DNA of 64,000 bases from Endomychus coccineus (Eukaryota; Arthropoda; Insecta; Coleoptera; Endomychidae): the NCBI GenBank assembly GCA_958510875.1, contig OY294067.1:141713846-141777845 (forward strand), in the 5' to 3' direction. Position numbers and translations under genes: made by a program. The notes beneath the pieces were generated by a model that worked only from the letters and a program-made list of their open reading frames with translations, ran no database searches and was not told the DNA's origin. Each line of letters starts with the position of its first letter. The stretch's first letter is position 1. Below, one piece after another: positions 1 through 11,642 of this stretch.

Positions 1-28
1 AGAATATTATTTATGCATAATATTTATC

Positions 29-790
29 ATGGGAAAACACGGTTGTGCTATACGCAATTGTCAGCCACTTCAGAACCGTAATTTGGTATCGAAGCATTCG
101 ATTGGAGAAAATTGTGAAGAAGACAGAAGTGGTATACTTGTAATACTTCAGCAGTTCATTAGTCAGGTGTGTATTTTACATTATATGTTATAAAAATTGT
201 ATCATAATTATTTTTATCAGTTTTAATCAATAGTCTTATTTCTTACAGGGATTCATCAGTGAACCACAAGTGGAAACTTTGGAAGAACCATCATTTCACT
301 TACCCAAGCATTTTAAAATTTTAAGACCTTTGGAAGCTGCATCACTGTCATATGTAGTGGGATATATCGTAAAAAAGAAAACTGAAATCGCCTATAATTG
401 TATAGCTTGTAAATACAATGTATTAAGAAGAGAAGGGGAAAATGACGATTTTAACTTGTTAATTAGATCTAGGGAATATGGTGGGCAAAAAGTTGAAAGG
501 CAAAAGTACTGCAATTTTGAATTCATAAAAAATTTATTAATGTGCTATAATATTCAGTTAAAATTGCCCACACTGAAAATATTTTGGAAAAAATAACATT
601 TATTAAAGCATCAGTGAATTTCAAGTTCATTGAATGTGAACATTCAAAGATGTTGGAGAATTCTGTTATTAAACATTTTTCCCGACTTGTAATATTCAAT
701 TATTTTAATGGAGTGAACAACATTATAACAGGAAAAGATAATAGAATTCTACCACCAAACTGTTCTTTATTATATCAACAGGCTAAATAA
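29..790 (+). pseudogene. THAP/P-element-like transposase remnant
   Basis: The first ATG (29) opens a short frame beginning M-GKHGCAIRNC, which resembles the cysteine-rich start of a THAP DNA-binding domain. It ends at a donor-like CAG/GTGTGT near 168. A TTCTTACAG acceptor at about 249 leads into a frame (to 596) with a stretch like the 'YVVGYIVKKK...C..C' block of P-element/THAP9-like transposases and an 'REYGG' motif. A second frame (584-790) continues it. The central catalytic region is missing, so this is a truncated remnant rather than a working transposase. The family call rests on short motifs only. Confidence 0.45.
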
Positions 791-799
791 ACTTATTTA

Positions 800-1250
800 A
801 AGGCCAAGAGGCGTACGACTGCGAGTTGATAAGAACATAATTTGTATATTTTCTGAATTTTTGTTTTAACTCATTGTAACTAGTCTCGATATTTAATTGT
901 ATTTATATGTGTATTTTATGTATTTCTTTTTTAACACTTTGAATGTCAACATCAAACAAATTAGCTTATTTTCACACCAAAATCCTGAAAATTACCTAGC
1001 CTGTTGAGTCATTTCTATTGTTTTTGATGTTTAATTGTATTTCTTGTTTTAACTCTGTTGTTGAATAAAAACTATTGGTAAAAACTATCGACTTTCATTT
1101 CCTACTTAAATTTTTAGAAAACAAAATTTGCAATTATGTGCTGTGTAACTTGATTCGAATTTCCATCTAAACCATCATTTATTAGGCTTCCATTCCGCGC
1201 GCGACGCTCTTATCGCAGTTTCGGTACATTTCATTCTACGGAGTAGAGTT
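800..1250. other. AT-rich non-coding stretch
   Basis: I see no gene here. It has an AATAAA-like sequence near 1,064 and a short GC-rich patch at 1,190-1,240 just before the Ty3/gypsy remnant. Confidence 0.4.
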
Positions 1251-1989
1251 ATCATGACCAAAACCGAATGGTTGCCTTTTGTTTCCGTTCTCCTTTCCAC
1301 CCTTCCTCGCAATACTTGCGATCTCGCAGGCGCAGGGCCAGTTATCGATCGAGTATTGGAAGTAGGATGTCACTCGATCACTACAAGTTTGAATCTAACA
1401 TTCCGAGCAGAAATCCGCTATTCAAATCATTACAGCGTTCTTTATACAAGTAACGTGGAAAGCGTTACAAAGCCGACGGTAGTAGCGAAGTTGCAGCTAC
1501 ACTACAACCCATAAATGAAAAAATTGCTATACATTTATTGGCAAATGGGCTGCATAGTAAAGGATTTGCGCACGATAAAGCACGGAACTGACAAAAAACA
1601 AAGATGAGGAATTGAATTTGATAGTCTTGTCGAGACTATCAAATATTCCACTTGCATAGGAATGACCAAAATTACATAGCGTGTTACAACAACTGAAATA
1701 ATAAAGCTCGACGAAATTTTACACGATTCAGGGGTCATAATAACGCTCATGGACAATCTAGAGGTAGATATTATTACCGAACCGAATTTCCTAGGGGTAA
1801 TACTAATACTAACACTTTCAACTCAAGTTCTGAAAGTCGTTCGAAACAGTGTTATCATTCAAATCTAATCCTAATATGAGAGGAATGGATGATAGAGATA
1901 AAGAGGTTTCTTCTAGTCAATTGAAGAGTGTAAGGACGGCGTTAGCTTTAGGATGAATGAGTTGAACTTTATCAAGTTTAGGTATAGAA

Positions 1990-2035
1990 GTAGATTATTG
2001 AAATTACTTTTAGACACCGGTGCTTCGAAATCAAA
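1990..2035 (+). pseudogene. Retropepsin active-site fragment
   Basis: The translation contains LLDTGAS, the catalytic DTG triad of retroviral-type aspartic proteases. It lies upstream of the gypsy reverse transcriptase, as expected for a gag-pol order. Nearby stops show that it is not functional. Confidence 0.65.
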
Positions 2036-2482
2036 ATTAGATGTGAAAGTGTTTGTGAATACTAAAAATAAAATAAGTTAATGGTATAGCGTGAACATGT
2101 ATGACAAGATAAATTTGTAATAATTTATCGCTTGAACTGGGAGATAAAACAATAATCCATGAATTTGCTGTTATGGATGATTTTGAAAACGATGTGGATT
2201 GGGTATTAGGAGCAGACTAATTAACTAAGTATAAATCGGAGATTGGCTAGGAAGAATTATTAGTTACATTTTGGAATAACGATCAGAAAATGGTTGAACT
2301 CGAGTCAAACCAATAAGTTTGTACTATAATTCCACTTAGATGTGAGATAATTGAATTTGTTTCTGTTGAAAGTGAAGATGAATGTGTAGGGTATTTTGAA
2401 GAAATATCTCAGGGTGTATTCACAGCTAGTATTTTAGCTAAACCAATGAATAATAGAGTACCTATTAGAATAATACAAATGA

Positions 2483-2960
2483 TAGGGGAATAACCATCAA
2501 AAACTTTAGTCCGAAGGTAGAAAATCTATCAAATTTTGAAACAATTCGTTGGAAATGTTCAGAATACCGTAGAACGTGTTAATAAAGTGTTAGATAACAT
2601 ACTTGTTGAATCATTAACAGCTGAGGAAAAGAACAATACATAGAATATGTGCTAAATATGCGGATATGTTTCAATTAGACAATGAGTAATGTACACTAAC
2701 CAACGTATGTAAACGTTACAAATGGTAAGGAAATAACCATCAAAAACTTTGGTCCAAGGTAGAAAATTTATCAAATTTTGAAACAATTCGTTGGAAATGT
2801 TCAGAATACCGTAGAACGTGTTGACAAAGTGTTAGATAACGTAAATGTTGATCATTATCAGCTGAGGAAAAGACAACAATATATAGAATTTGTGCTAAAT
2901 ATGCGGATATGTTTCAATTAGACAATGAGCCATGTACAGTAGGTAACCAACGTATGTAAA
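2483..2960 (+). repeat. Tandem duplication of about 240 bp inside the gypsy remnant
   Basis: Two adjacent copies (about 2,483-2,715 and 2,727-2,960) share long blocks, for example AAACAATTCGTTGGAAATG and CGGATATGTTTCAATTAGAC. Both start with a GGAATAACCATCAAAAAC-like sequence. The copies differ by substitutions and small indels, so the duplication is old. Confidence 0.8.
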
Positions 2961-3003
2961 CAGAAGATCAGGTTCAGGTGGCGGTATTACATCTGCCTAC
3001 AGT

Positions 3004-3757
3004 AAATCGTATCGACTTTCATATGCACACAAAGCAGAAATTGTCAATCAAGTGAATAAAATGCTTGATAGTGTTATTAAGCCCTCTGCTTCAGAATGGT
3101 CGGCACCTTTACTTTTAGTGCCAAAGAAATCAGGTAAAAATGGTGACAAATGTTGGAGGATAGTGATAGATTATCGAAAACTTAACAAAAAAATCGCAGC
3201 TCATAAGTTTCCGTTAGCTTCAATCGACGATATTTTGGATGCCTTAGCAGGTCCTGTTTATTCCTCTCACTTGTACCATTACCGAGGATATTAGCAAGTG
3301 GAATTGGAGAAATAATCTAGACCCAATACAGCGTTCACCACCGATAGAGAAGTATTTCAGATGACACGGCTACCTATGGGTCTAAAAATTAGTCCAAACT
3401 CATTTTCAAGAGTAATAAGTATAGCAATTTCGGGATTGAATCATGACAGCTGTCTAATTTATTTAGAGGACTAGATAGTATTTGGAAACAATTTGACCGT
3501 TCACAATAGATATTGTTTTGGATAGACTCAGAAAAACTAAATTAAAACTTAACCCACCCAAATGTGATTTTCTAAGAAAAGAGGTTCTGTATTTACGGCA
3601 TATAATATCGTCTGATGGAATATCGCCTGATCCAGAAAAAACAAGAATTATTCAAAATTATTCGGTACCTAAAAATTCCAGCGAAACGAAACGATTTGAT
3701 AGCTTAGATCAGCAGTTTATTTCTTTAACATATCAATTTAACTAATTGAATGTATTT
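3004..3757 (+). pseudogene. Ty3/gypsy reverse transcriptase remnant
   Basis: The first frame (to 3,294) shows the SEWSAPLLLVPKKSG and WRIVIDYRKLNK blocks of Ty3/gypsy reverse transcriptase. Reading continues in another frame with TAFTTDREVFQMTRLPMGL and a YLED box where YxDD is expected. A third frame (3,518-3,745) carries KLKLNPPKCDFL and the 'GISPDPEKTRII' connection block. Several stops and frameshifts, and the changed catalytic box, show that the enzyme is dead. Confidence 0.85.
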
Positions 3758-3759
3758 TA

Positions 3760-5200
3760 TGAACAGTCGTTAATATACAGTTGAATTGGAATCATCTTTC
3801 AATCCGTTCCTTCCACGATAAGTGTTCAAATATCAATCTAATATAAGGTTTGTAAACTCCATACAAAAAATGGGCTAGATCACATAGTGTCGAGGATGAT
3901 ATGTGGGAAGTACGAAAACGCGCTCTGTGTTTGACGCCGAGTTATTGGAAAAAACCCGTTTGAGGTTAAGAAATAATAAGAATGTGGCAAAATAAAAAAA
4001 AAGCATCCCTTCTTAGTTATAACCTTTGAAAAAAAATGTGTCAAAAATGAGTAATGGTACCTAAATATAGAAAAAAAATCAAAATTTGTTGAAATGAACA
4101 TTTTTTATCTTGAGATTTTTTTATAGAATACACAAGTTAATATTTTTTCATTAATTATAATTTTTCCAAAATGCACATATGACCGATTTTTCCGCGACAA
4201 TCTGAAATCTGATCGCGTCGGGATATCTTAAAATGGGTAAAATTAAAATAACTTGCGTTATATCGAACTAATTTCAATGAAATTCATTCTCCGGAGGTTG
4301 CTTATTATGAATCCTTCATAAAATTTCTCAATTTAAAAAGGCTAAATGGCAAAAACGGTTGAGTGATTTTAACGACTTTGGTTCATTTTTGAAAGAAGAC
4401 ATTGTTTATATGTAGTCGCCATTTTCAATTCAGTAATTTTAATGTCGGATTCATAATTAACCACCCAAAAAACCTCTGAATAATAAATACCATTGAAATC
4501 TAATTGATAGAACGCGAGAAAAACGCCCATATATTGGAAAATGTTGATTATGGGAAAAATTAGATTATGGGAAAAATTATAAACAATGAAAAACTGTTTA
4601 CTCAGGTCCTATCTATGGGCTCCAATTTTTTGGGTTCTTAGGAAACGTCACTCATACCTCTCTACTTTCATGTAATACGTGAATCTTTTCGGGTTTTCTT
4701 AAAAAACTGAAATATTGATTTTTAAAAAAATTTTCATTGGAACATGACCAAGAAGTATAAAATTTGATATTTTTTTCAAAATTGACCATTTTGCAGTTTT
4801 GACATAATTTTTTTCAAAGGGCTGTTACTAGGAAGGGATATATATGTCCTTTCATATACGACTGGATCAGTAACTTGCAATATAGGAGATGCTCTTGAAA
4901 AATGACTTCTGTATGTACAGTTACTAGGGATTGCACAACATTCCTGTCATTCTAACGCATTGTTTTCCCTTATAATACATCAAAAGAAAAAACCTCGGGC
5001 TCGATTTATACAAAAATAATATCAAACTCAATGTGTTTTGCGTTAGAAACGTATTTTCGTATGGATGTTATCTCAAAATGGCAGCAGTCAAAATTTTAAT
5101 GCAATTTCTTGGGTTCGTGTTATAGGAAAATCATATGATACACAATGGTTCTGGCTACTAAAAAGCTTTTCCGTCATATCAACAAGACAGATTGTCTATT
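3760..5200. other. Intergenic sequence, nothing recognised
   Basis: AT-rich sequence with many homopolymer runs. I see no coding motif, RNA gene or clear repeat border up to the foldback element. Confidence 0.4.
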
Positions 5201-6529
5201 TAGTCCAGTCGCACGGTCACTAAAATTAATTTGAAAGCTTGATATGGCTAATTTGTATGTTATCTTATGTTTTCGGGTGCTCTAGAAAGGGGAAAAATAG
5301 TTAAAACAATTCTGGAGTGCCGCTAGAAACGTTATGTCCATTTTCTTGCAGAAAAACTGGAAATGTTCAGGGTTTTTTCATTTATTCAAATTAATATTGA
5401 AATAAAGCCTCCAATAAAGCACAGGAGATCAAAGTCATAGATAATTTGAATACGCGTCGAAGTCATTTTAAGGTTATAGGCCCGAGAAAAGACCTATTCT
5501 TTTACGGTTTACAAAATATTTTTTTTTAATAGAAGAAAGATTGTAAACGTATTTTGTTTGCGTGGAAAGTTGCTAGTTTTAATTTACTTTTTTTTGTCGC
5601 CAAAATTTGAATTTCGCGAATTTTGAGCTATTGTAGACTAATTTTGCTCCAGTAGAAGTCTAGATATTAATGTAAACGTTGGGCCTATTGTGGGCCCAAT
5701 TTTGGGCCCATCGTATAAATCCACAATTCAATGGAAATTTGATGACTTTCACTTTTGGATTTAGATAGAGAAACTCATCTACTTTCCATTGAATTTTGTT
5801 TTTTACGCTTGGCCCAAAATCGGGCCCGCTACAGGCCCAAACACGTTCAAATGAATATCTAGACTTCTCGCAAAGCAAAATGGAAATTTGTTTATTTTCG
5901 AATATTCTAACCTCAAAATTTCTACAATTTCCCGATGTCAACAATTTCCGAAGTCCTGCCAAAATTCGGCATTCACAGCAAAATGTGATTTAATTGTTAT
6001 TTTAGGTAACATTTGTTAAAAACTACTAAATGCATTTTGTTTTGAGTCAAAATATGCATTTCTCTCAGCGTGAAATCGCAATTTTACGGTTTTTCGCGAA
6101 ATTTATATTTTGGCTGAAAAAAATCTAGTGCGAAGTAGAATAAAAATGCTAACTTTCCACGCAAGCAAAATATTTTCCTATTTTAAGAAACATTTTTTCT
6201 AAACTGAAAAAAATCAGAAAATGGGCCTTATCTCGGGTCCATAACCTTCAAATGACTTCTACCTCATGGCTCATTCGACGCGTATTCAAATTATCTATGA
6301 CTTTGATCTCCTGTGTTTTTTTAATTAGAGGTTTTATTTCAAAATTATTTTAAATGAATGAAAAAACCAGTTTTTTTTCGACAAAATGGCCATTATTTTC
6401 TAGCGGCATTTTCTGATAAAATAACAGTGTTTTTTATCCATTAATCTGTAAAAAAAAAGGAATTGATTCCAACCATATCAAATTTAGTCGGATTCTCAGG
6501 GGATTCGGTCGACCGTGCGACAGGACTAT
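5201..6529. mobile_element. Long foldback (palindromic) MITE, TAGTCC family
   Basis: The 1.33-kb segment reads as one imperfect palindrome with its axis near 5,860. The ends match as inverted repeats (TAGTCCAGTCGCACGGTC on the left, and the reverse complement of TAGTCCTGTCGCACGGTC on the right). Inner blocks also mirror, for example AGATCAAAGTCATAGATAAT with ATTATCTATGACTTTGATCT, and the GGGCCC-rich centre. It has no coding capacity. A related element lies at 58,567-59,501. Target duplication is at most 2-3 bp and unclear. Confidence 0.75.
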
Positions 6530-6639
6530 TCCCTCATTTTTGAACTTTACCCAATGCTTTGACATTTGGTCGAAATTTGAGTGTCCAGAACCTTTACCAT
6601 GACCCTGTGGCACACGAAACAACTATCTTTGATTCACTT

Positions 6640-7270
6640 GTGACCTCGCCAATTCTTAAACATTGTCGTCTATTTGTCAAGTAGATGTCCAACAAGACTC
6701 GAGCCCGGCCTCTAACACCCTAGTACTCCAACTTATCTAATAACCGCATCGAATGCTTTTTCAAGATCAATAGTAACAAACCGGGTTTATTCTTATCTAA
6801 TGCCTCGTAAATAAATGACGTTAGCATCGCCACTGCATCCTGCGTAGATTTACTCTTTCTGAATTTTCTTTCCGATATTACCCGATGTTTGTCAAGAAAA
6901 ATCTCTATCCCATTATTCAAGGCTGTTTAAAAAATTCTAATAATATTTGACGTTAACATTATAGGCCTTTACTTAATATTTTTCAAGTGATCGCTATTTT
7001 ATATAAGGGTACTAGGACACCTATTTTCAAGATCTCTGGCTAAATTCCTGTGGTTATTATTTTATTAAGCAAATATGTAAGTGGTGTTAGTGTTTTGATA
7101 CCGATTTTTTGAATACCATCATGACCAGGTGCAGCACCATTTGCTTGTTGTTTTATTATACACTCTATTTCCTTTTTCATTATTGGATTTACAAATATGG
7201 TAGGTTTCTTAAAATTAAAGCTGTTATTTGTAACATTCCTCTTTACGTTATCCGATTTCTGCATAGTATT
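6640..7270 (-). pseudogene. Jockey/CR1-type LINE reverse transcriptase remnant
   Basis: Two minus-strand frames (7,264-7,040 and 6,920-6,720) hold ordered blocks of a non-LTR reverse transcriptase: the fingers block 'ANGAAPGHDGIQ', then 'FRKSKSTQDAVAML' followed by 'LDKNKPG'. The catalytic palm lies beyond the preserved part or has decayed. Frameshifts between the blocks show a dead copy. Confidence 0.65.
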
Positions 7271-7481
7271 TATTGAAATGATTAGCTATATCTAGTTTAT
7301 CCCTAATTATTATACCACTGTTCAACTTTATTTCAGATATAGTGTTTGTTGTTGGTTTAAAACATAATCACAATGTCTAAAGAAATCAGTTAGACAGTAA
7401 ATAACACAGCAACTTGTTTATACTGTTTATTTACACTACTTACAACGTTAGAACATTCTTAAATCTGAAATAATATATAGC

Positions 7482-8778
7482 CAGCCGTAGGGCCCGACGA
7501 GACCGCCCCCCCCCCCGACATTCCGTGAACCCTAAAATTTTCCTGAAGATGTGAATCATGTTTTAAAAATATGTCTATGGATAATAAGCCATCTTTTTTT
7601 TATGACAACTTCACGCCTGTGAGACATATATAATATCTCTATTAGAACATTTGAACAGAAGATTAATTTTTGATCTGGAATTCTGGATCGATTATCTCGA
7701 ATCCGATTATCAAAAATTGCTTGTGAAACATAAAATACGCTTTTACTAGACAAGTGTTGGTTCTCACACAGTTTACTGGTAACAGACAATTCAGCTTCAC
7801 GCTTCCTTTGTCAGTTCAACTGCAATAAAAGTCACGTGATTTGGCATCAGCAGTAGAGCATGTTCACGAAATCGTGAATATGCTTCAAGAAGAACGAAAA
7901 ACTGCAGAAGTATCGTTCAGCAAAATTTTTATAGCAGCTGAAAAGCTTGCAAACGATACATTCGATATGGAGCTGAAAGTTCCGAGACTCACGTCGAAGC
8001 AAACAACTCGTTCCAATTATCAAACAGACTGCTGTTTTCATTCCTTGCCTCGATACGCTGATTCAGAATTTGTCTGACAAATTTCTTAACGAGAACGCGA
8101 GAATCTTATCAAGCTTACAGATACTTCTCCCTGGATTTGCTGTAATTGAAAAAGTAGATGACTTGCATCATCTTTCGCCATACTTTGATGATCGAGTCTC
8201 AGAATCCGCTGTAAAAGCTGAGTATAAGTTGTGGTGTGAGAAATTATCTGGACTCGAGAAAGATGCCGAGGCTTTACAAGTATTGGATTTTTGTGACAAC
8301 AGCAGATTTCCAACAATCAAATATCTATTAACAGTTTTGGCAACTCTTCCGGTCACAACGGCAAGTGTGGAAAGGTCATTTTCGACAATGAACAGAATCA
8401 AGACTTACTTACGTAAGTCAACGGGCAAGGAAAGACTTAGTGCACTCGCCGTACAGTCAATTCATGGAAACTTAGGTATCGATCCGAATGAGGTTCTTGA
8501 GATTATGGCAGCAAAGAAATCGCGAAAGTTAAAATTTTAAATTTTGTCTACTGAAATTGACGTTTCAGTTTGACAATTGATGTGTATGTGCTTGACTGAC
8601 AATTAAAATACAGTGATGATATTAATAACAATAAAGCAGTTTTTCACTAATGAGTCTAACTTTAATAACAAATATCCTTGCAAGACACCCATCAACCATT
8701 TCCGCCCCCCTGCCCCCCAAAAAATTATTACTACGTTTTGAGCTCCCCCCCCAAATCAAATTTCTGGCTACGGGCCTG
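7482..8778 (+). mobile_element. hAT transposon, internally deleted
   Basis: The left end (CAGCCGTAGGGCCC) and right end (reverse complement CAGGCCCGTAGCCAG) resemble hAT terminal inverted repeats. C-rich tracts lie just inside both ends (7,507-7,518 and about 8,705-8,755). The interior keeps only the C-terminal part of a transposase. The exact ends and 8-bp target duplication are not certain; AATATAT occurs at both flanks. Confidence 0.65.
7841..8540 (+). pseudogene. hAT transposase C-terminal region (dimerisation domain)
   Basis: Two overlapping frames (7,841-8,077 and 8,070-8,540) are one coding region broken by a frameshift near 8,030. The second frame has the hAT C-terminal dimerisation signature: 'FPTIKYLLTVLATLPVTTAS' followed by 'VERSFSTMNRIKTYLR' and 'RLSALAVQSIH'. 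The N-terminal zinc finger and most of the catalytic domain are absent. The similarity is to the ZMYM-like hAT transposases common in insects. It cannot be active. Confidence 0.85.
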
Positions 8779-9360
8779 GTTTGAATATATGTTGACTCTA
8801 GATTGTTCGTTGCTATATTGAGCGAACGACCCTTAAAATGATACTAGCATACGTCCCCAGTACCACCCTCTTCGACTGTTACCAGTAAAGGTGGAGGGAC
8901 AGACAATATGGGTGGTGGAAGACCAAACATATAGATTTGTTTTTTCGTGTGGTGTGATAAAACTCTTTAATACTATCATACAAATGTTTAGATGCCTTAA
9001 TGTTTCCATTCTTTTCCTTTTAAAATAATCAATTTTTGCTTCCTAATTAATGTTTTTATTTCTACATAACTTATATCGTTAAAGCAAGAATATGTAATTA
9101 GGATGTTTCTTCATACCCCTGTATAAATAGTTCTTCCCCTTTACAGACTTCACGAGTTATCCAACTTTTTCTCTTTACCATAGAAGTACGAATAATTTTT
9201 GTTTTTGAATTACTATAAATATATTATGTACTTATGTCACTTGCAAAATTTCTTTCAGCCACCTGGATATCCCATTCATAATAAATATCCAGCCAAGACT
9301 TGTTATGAAGATCTGTGATGAGAGTATTATTATTCAGGTAAGATTTACATTTTGTTTCCA
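8779..9360. other. Intergenic, no clear gene
   Basis: A TATA-like CTGTATAAATAG lies at about 9,119. An exon-shaped segment (about 9,259-9,338) is bounded by TTTCTTTCAG and CAG/GTAAG, but it meets an in-frame stop after about 20 codons. I would not call it a gene. Confidence 0.35.
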
Positions 9361-9365
9361 ATATC

Positions 9366-10110
9366 CGATCGCTCATTCTATTTGGTGTAAGTAGAGCAGT
9401 AGTTGGCTACCTTTGCGCCGGAAGTCTGGCTGGCATCCTGTCGAGATGCAGCTAACCGAGACCATATGACTAACCTAAGTCGCAACTATAGAATGATGTG
9501 TATATTTAGGTCGTTTCTAAGATGTGTTCTGATCATCTCCGTGGAGGGGTCATGGCGTCTGTATGAACTGTCATGGTGGGTGTATGTCAAACGTGTCATG
9601 ACGGATCTATGAACTGTCATGGTGGAAGTTTCATAGCGGGTCTATGAACTGTCATGGTGCATGTATGAACTGTCATAGCGGATCTGTCATCACTGCCATC
9701 TATTAATGAACTGTCACTTGTCAATCATTTTGACTTATGTGAACTATTCAGGTCGTTTGTAATGAGGGAACTTATGTTGAAGATGCATGCTGTTTCTAAA
9801 TATTGTAGACGAGGTATTATGGCATCTATCACGTATCGAACCGTCAAACGTTAACCTGTCAGTTTTTGTGGAAAAGATGCTATGAAGAGAAGTGTTGTTG
9901 GACTTTGGTCATGCAAATGATGCAAACGTGTAGTGGCAGGTTGAGCTTGGGTTTATTTAGTCATGGAGTCAGTGAAGTGTTCGAGTTGTTTGTCACGTGT
10001 TCAAGTCGTATGTGAACTATTTGAGTTGTCTGTCAAGTGGTCAAGTCAGCTCTATCACGTATTCTAGTCGTCTGTTCGAACTGTCAATCGTTGAAGGAAG
10101 GTTTTTCGTT
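9366..10110 (+). repeat. Dispersed repeat with 'ATGAACTGTCATGG' minisatellite
   Basis: From about 9,540 to 9,720 a short unit like ATGAACTGTCATGGTG recurs at least five times, followed by looser repeats of 'GTTCGAGTTGT/GTTCAAGTCGT' at 9,975-10,090. The same material appears inverted at 62,800-63,260, including the GCAGCTAACC block at about 9,449. It is probably two copies of one dispersed element. No coding is seen. Confidence 0.6.
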
Positions 10111-10229
10111 GACTTTAGCATCATCAGGGTGAAACCGGAAGTGAGTTATATTTTCGACATTTTGTTACATCGGGTGCGAAACCGTAAGTGTCATTTTATT
10201 GCATATTCGGAATCTACGTGAAGTGCTGA

Positions 10230-11260
10230 ACAATAATATACTATTTAAATAGTGATTGATCCTTTCGATCTTCTGTGATAAGGGTTTGAAATTTTTATTC
10301 TTCGAAATATAGCTTCATTGGTATCAAATGAAAAGTACCGACGCGTAGAGTATGAATTATATGATTTTCAGTGGCCATAATAGACAACACATAACGCATC
10401 AACAAGACAGGAAATGTTACTTGACAGACAGCTGATATATTCACAGTCACGTAATATCTGTGACAGACCATTCCATATCATAAGAAACCCCTGTCGATTT
10501 AAATAAACTTCCAATGACCTATAGTATAATTTTACGTCTTTCAACGCCTTTCGCTGTTTCTACTCATTAGAAATATTTTTAATGTTTATTGAAACTGAGG
10601 GAATCTTATCACGGCGGCGCAGCCTACGCTTTCTTCTACGGGTATTACCTAGTTAATAGTAATAGCATCATACTTTGATTGGACGTATTGACGCTTGACA
10701 TAAGATGGAGTGATAAACTTGGAAATTATCAGCCTCTTCTGCTTCCAATGATGAACATAACAATAACTAGAACAAACTAGTAAGGGAACCGAAAACGAAC
10801 AACAGACTGAAGCCAATCTTCGAAATCACTTAACCAAACTCAAGAGTCTAATACAAATAAGATGAATTATATCGTCACAGTAGAACCGTCAACCTCAAAA
10901 TGGAAGGAATACAAGAGAAGTTCAACAGGATAACTATCAATTATACTATTCATAGATCACAAGAGAAGGCATTAGATCAAGAAACACAAACTAGCACAGG
11001 TACATACTTCGCGATGATCCAACCAGTTGAAGGAAAATGGAAATGGACACTCAGAGACCTGTATAAATGAAGGAACAGAAGCCAAAATAGGAGCCAGGTA
11101 AAGAGAAGCAAATCTGAGAAAAAGATCACGATAAGTAGGTATCGCAAATAATTGCAAATCCCGACTACATTGAAACAAAAATTTGAATCACCGTTTGGGG
11201 GAATTGAATGATACGCTCACAGTCTCTTCTCATGCTTTCACCAAGAAATTAAAATCAAAA
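10230..11260. other. Sequence downstream of the receptor gene
   Basis: No gene or repeat is recognised. The part nearest 11,260 may include the 3' untranslated region of the minus-strand receptor gene. Confidence 0.35.
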
Positions 11261-11266
11261 TTTATT
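11261..11266 (-). terminator. Possible AATAAA polyadenylation signal of the receptor gene
   Basis: TTTATT on the plus strand reads AATAAA on the minus strand, about 175 bp beyond the receptor stop codon. It is the nearest canonical signal I see. In AT-rich DNA it could occur by chance. Confidence 0.35.
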
Positions 11267-11438
11267 TATACTAAAAAGTTTAATTAACGTATCTATTCTA
11301 TCTTATTTTATAAACGAAGCAGCATTAACGTATAATATTATTGATTTCTTAGGTATATAATAACATAACAATTACTATATTAGTGATTATCATCGTTCTT
11401 CCAAATGGAGTTGTTTACGTAAATCGAATATTTATCCT

Positions 11439-11642
11439 TCATAGTTCCTCAGGAACCATTTTCAAAAGCGCCATTTTCTTTTTAGCCACTTTCGATATTA
11501 ATACATCGATAGGTTTCCTTGTATCATATAAGGATGGTGCATTCAATATGATTATTCCTGTACCAAATACACAAGCTAGAGTGAATATCCAGAGGAATAG
11601 TCTATCAAGAACCATCGCAACGTACTTCCAGTCCTCTTCAAC
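11439..11642 (-). CDS. nAChRalpha1: nAChR alpha last exon (TM4 and C-terminus)
   Basis: The acceptor CTGTTTTTAG precedes the exon and a TGA ends it at 11,439-11,441. The 204 bp encode 67 residues: a conserved '[17 protein letters not shown]' amphipathic stretch, TM4, and a short extracellular tail after '[13 protein letters not shown]'. Phase 0 joins the previous exon, which ends '...DSFEN'. Confidence 0.93.
   Translation of the reverse strand, partial: VEEDWKYVAMVLDRLFLWIFTLACVFGTGIIILNAPSLYDTRKPIDVLISKVAKKKMALLKMVPEEL

Larger units (their letters stand above)
1254..3757 (+). mobile_element. Degenerate Ty3/gypsy LTR retrotransposon
   Basis: Plus-strand remnants appear in gag-pol order: an unassigned frame from 1,254, an aspartic-protease LLDTGAS motif at about 1,998-2,026, an internally duplicated segment (2,483-2,960), then reverse transcriptase (3,004-3,757). 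All frames carry stops and shifts. I did not find convincing LTRs, RNase H or integrase, so both ends are truncated or too decayed to recognise. Confidence 0.7.

Noticed and set aside
1254..1514. 86-codon plus-strand ORF as a host gene
   Set aside because: No motif, and its position before a decayed gypsy pol makes a gag or leader remnant more likely.
9258..9340. Possible host exon between TTTCTTTCAG and GTAAG
   Set aside because: In-frame stop after about 20 codons and no partner exon.
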